This document shows, in pieces, positions 13,689 through 13,807 of a stretch of DNA of 13,807 nucleotides (position 1 is its first letter; the number at the start of each line of letters is the position of its first letter). The notes beneath the pieces are model-generated. The model had not been told where the DNA came from, did not search any database, and saw nothing but the letters and a program-made list of their open reading frames with translations. Location of the stretch: NCBI GenBank assembly GCA_031288635.1, contig JAITQZ010000115.1, forward strand, positions 1 to 13,807, read 5' to 3'. A program made the translations under genes and the position numbers. This DNA is from Candidatus Peribacteria bacterium (GTDB lineage Bacteria; Patescibacteria; JAEDAM01; Absconditabacterales; Absconditicoccaceae).

Positions 13689-13807
13689 ATGCTGATTACT
13701 CTTTGAGGGAAAGCGGGCAGTGGAAAAGGGACTATTTCCAAACTTTTAGCAGAGAAACTTCATTATGAAATCGTCTCTATTGGCGATATGAAAAGAAAAC
13801 TCGCTGC
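13689..13807 (+). CDS. P-loop nucleotide kinase, N-terminal part (probable cytidylate kinase)
   Basis: Only the first 39 codons are in the window. MLITLGGKAGSGKGTISKLL carries a Walker A loop (GGKAGSGKGT, 6-15), with Gly6 encoded by TGA, followed by AEKLHYEIVSIGDMKRKLA. The TISKLLAEKL and IGD segments resemble the compact cytidylate kinase type that phosphorylates CMP and dCMP. Adenylate kinase or another nucleoside monophosphate kinase cannot be excluded from so little. The leader is U-rich without a Shine-Dalgarno. The gene is cut by the window edge. Confidence 0.7.

Overview
The window comes from a bacterium that reads UGA as glycine (translation table 25). That code is known from the Candidate Phyla Radiation lineages Absconditabacteria (SR1) and Gracilibacteria (BD1-5), and the sequence alone does not separate the two. 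The proof is internal. MnmA, MraY, IF-2, L27 and a P-loop kinase are each broken by TGA in the standard code but become full-length family members when TGA is read as Gly. In the MnmA PP-loop (VGLSGGVDS) two of the glycines are TGA. All real genes end in TAA or TAG except one possible case, a dCMP deaminase.

Layout, left to right. Positions 1-170 hold repeats that form an open frame, possibly the tail of a gene entering from the left. Then lepA (+), cut down to its GTPase domain, faces mnmA (-), which carries two palindromic inserts translated in frame. A HIT-family gene (-) lies upstream of mnmA and diverges from a dCMP deaminase (+). A bidirectional hairpin terminator separates the deaminase from mraY (-), which is preceded by a TatD-family hydrolase (-). 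infB (-) follows, headed by an acidic hypothetical gene (-). A repeat-rich 500-base intergenic region with stacked hairpins leads to rpmA and rpmF (+). A small two-helix membrane protein gene (-) converges on rpmF and diverges from an 871-aa surface protein gene (+) with YadA-like GG-N repeats followed by Cys-rich modules. A nucleotide kinase (+) runs off the right edge.

Most genes are housekeeping: translation (lepA, infB, rpmA, rpmF, mnmA), pyrimidine nucleotide metabolism (dCMP deaminase, probable CMP kinase) and cell wall (mraY). Transcription appears to start from short promoters of the form TTGCTT or TTGAAA, 16 nt, TAnAnT, seen before seven genes or gene groups. No start codon has a Shine-Dalgarno sequence, and leaders are mostly U/pyrimidine-rich. 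I see no tRNA or rRNA gene, no CRISPR array and no transposase.

The strongest leads are: (1) a modular palindromic element, translated in the same frame in MnmA and in the open frame at the left edge, comparable in concept to Rickettsia palindromic elements; (2) a dCMP deaminase whose natural end is a TGA directly before a terminator, which is a contradiction in a UGA=Gly cell; (3) a sharp rise of TGA use in the last 100 codons of the surface protein.
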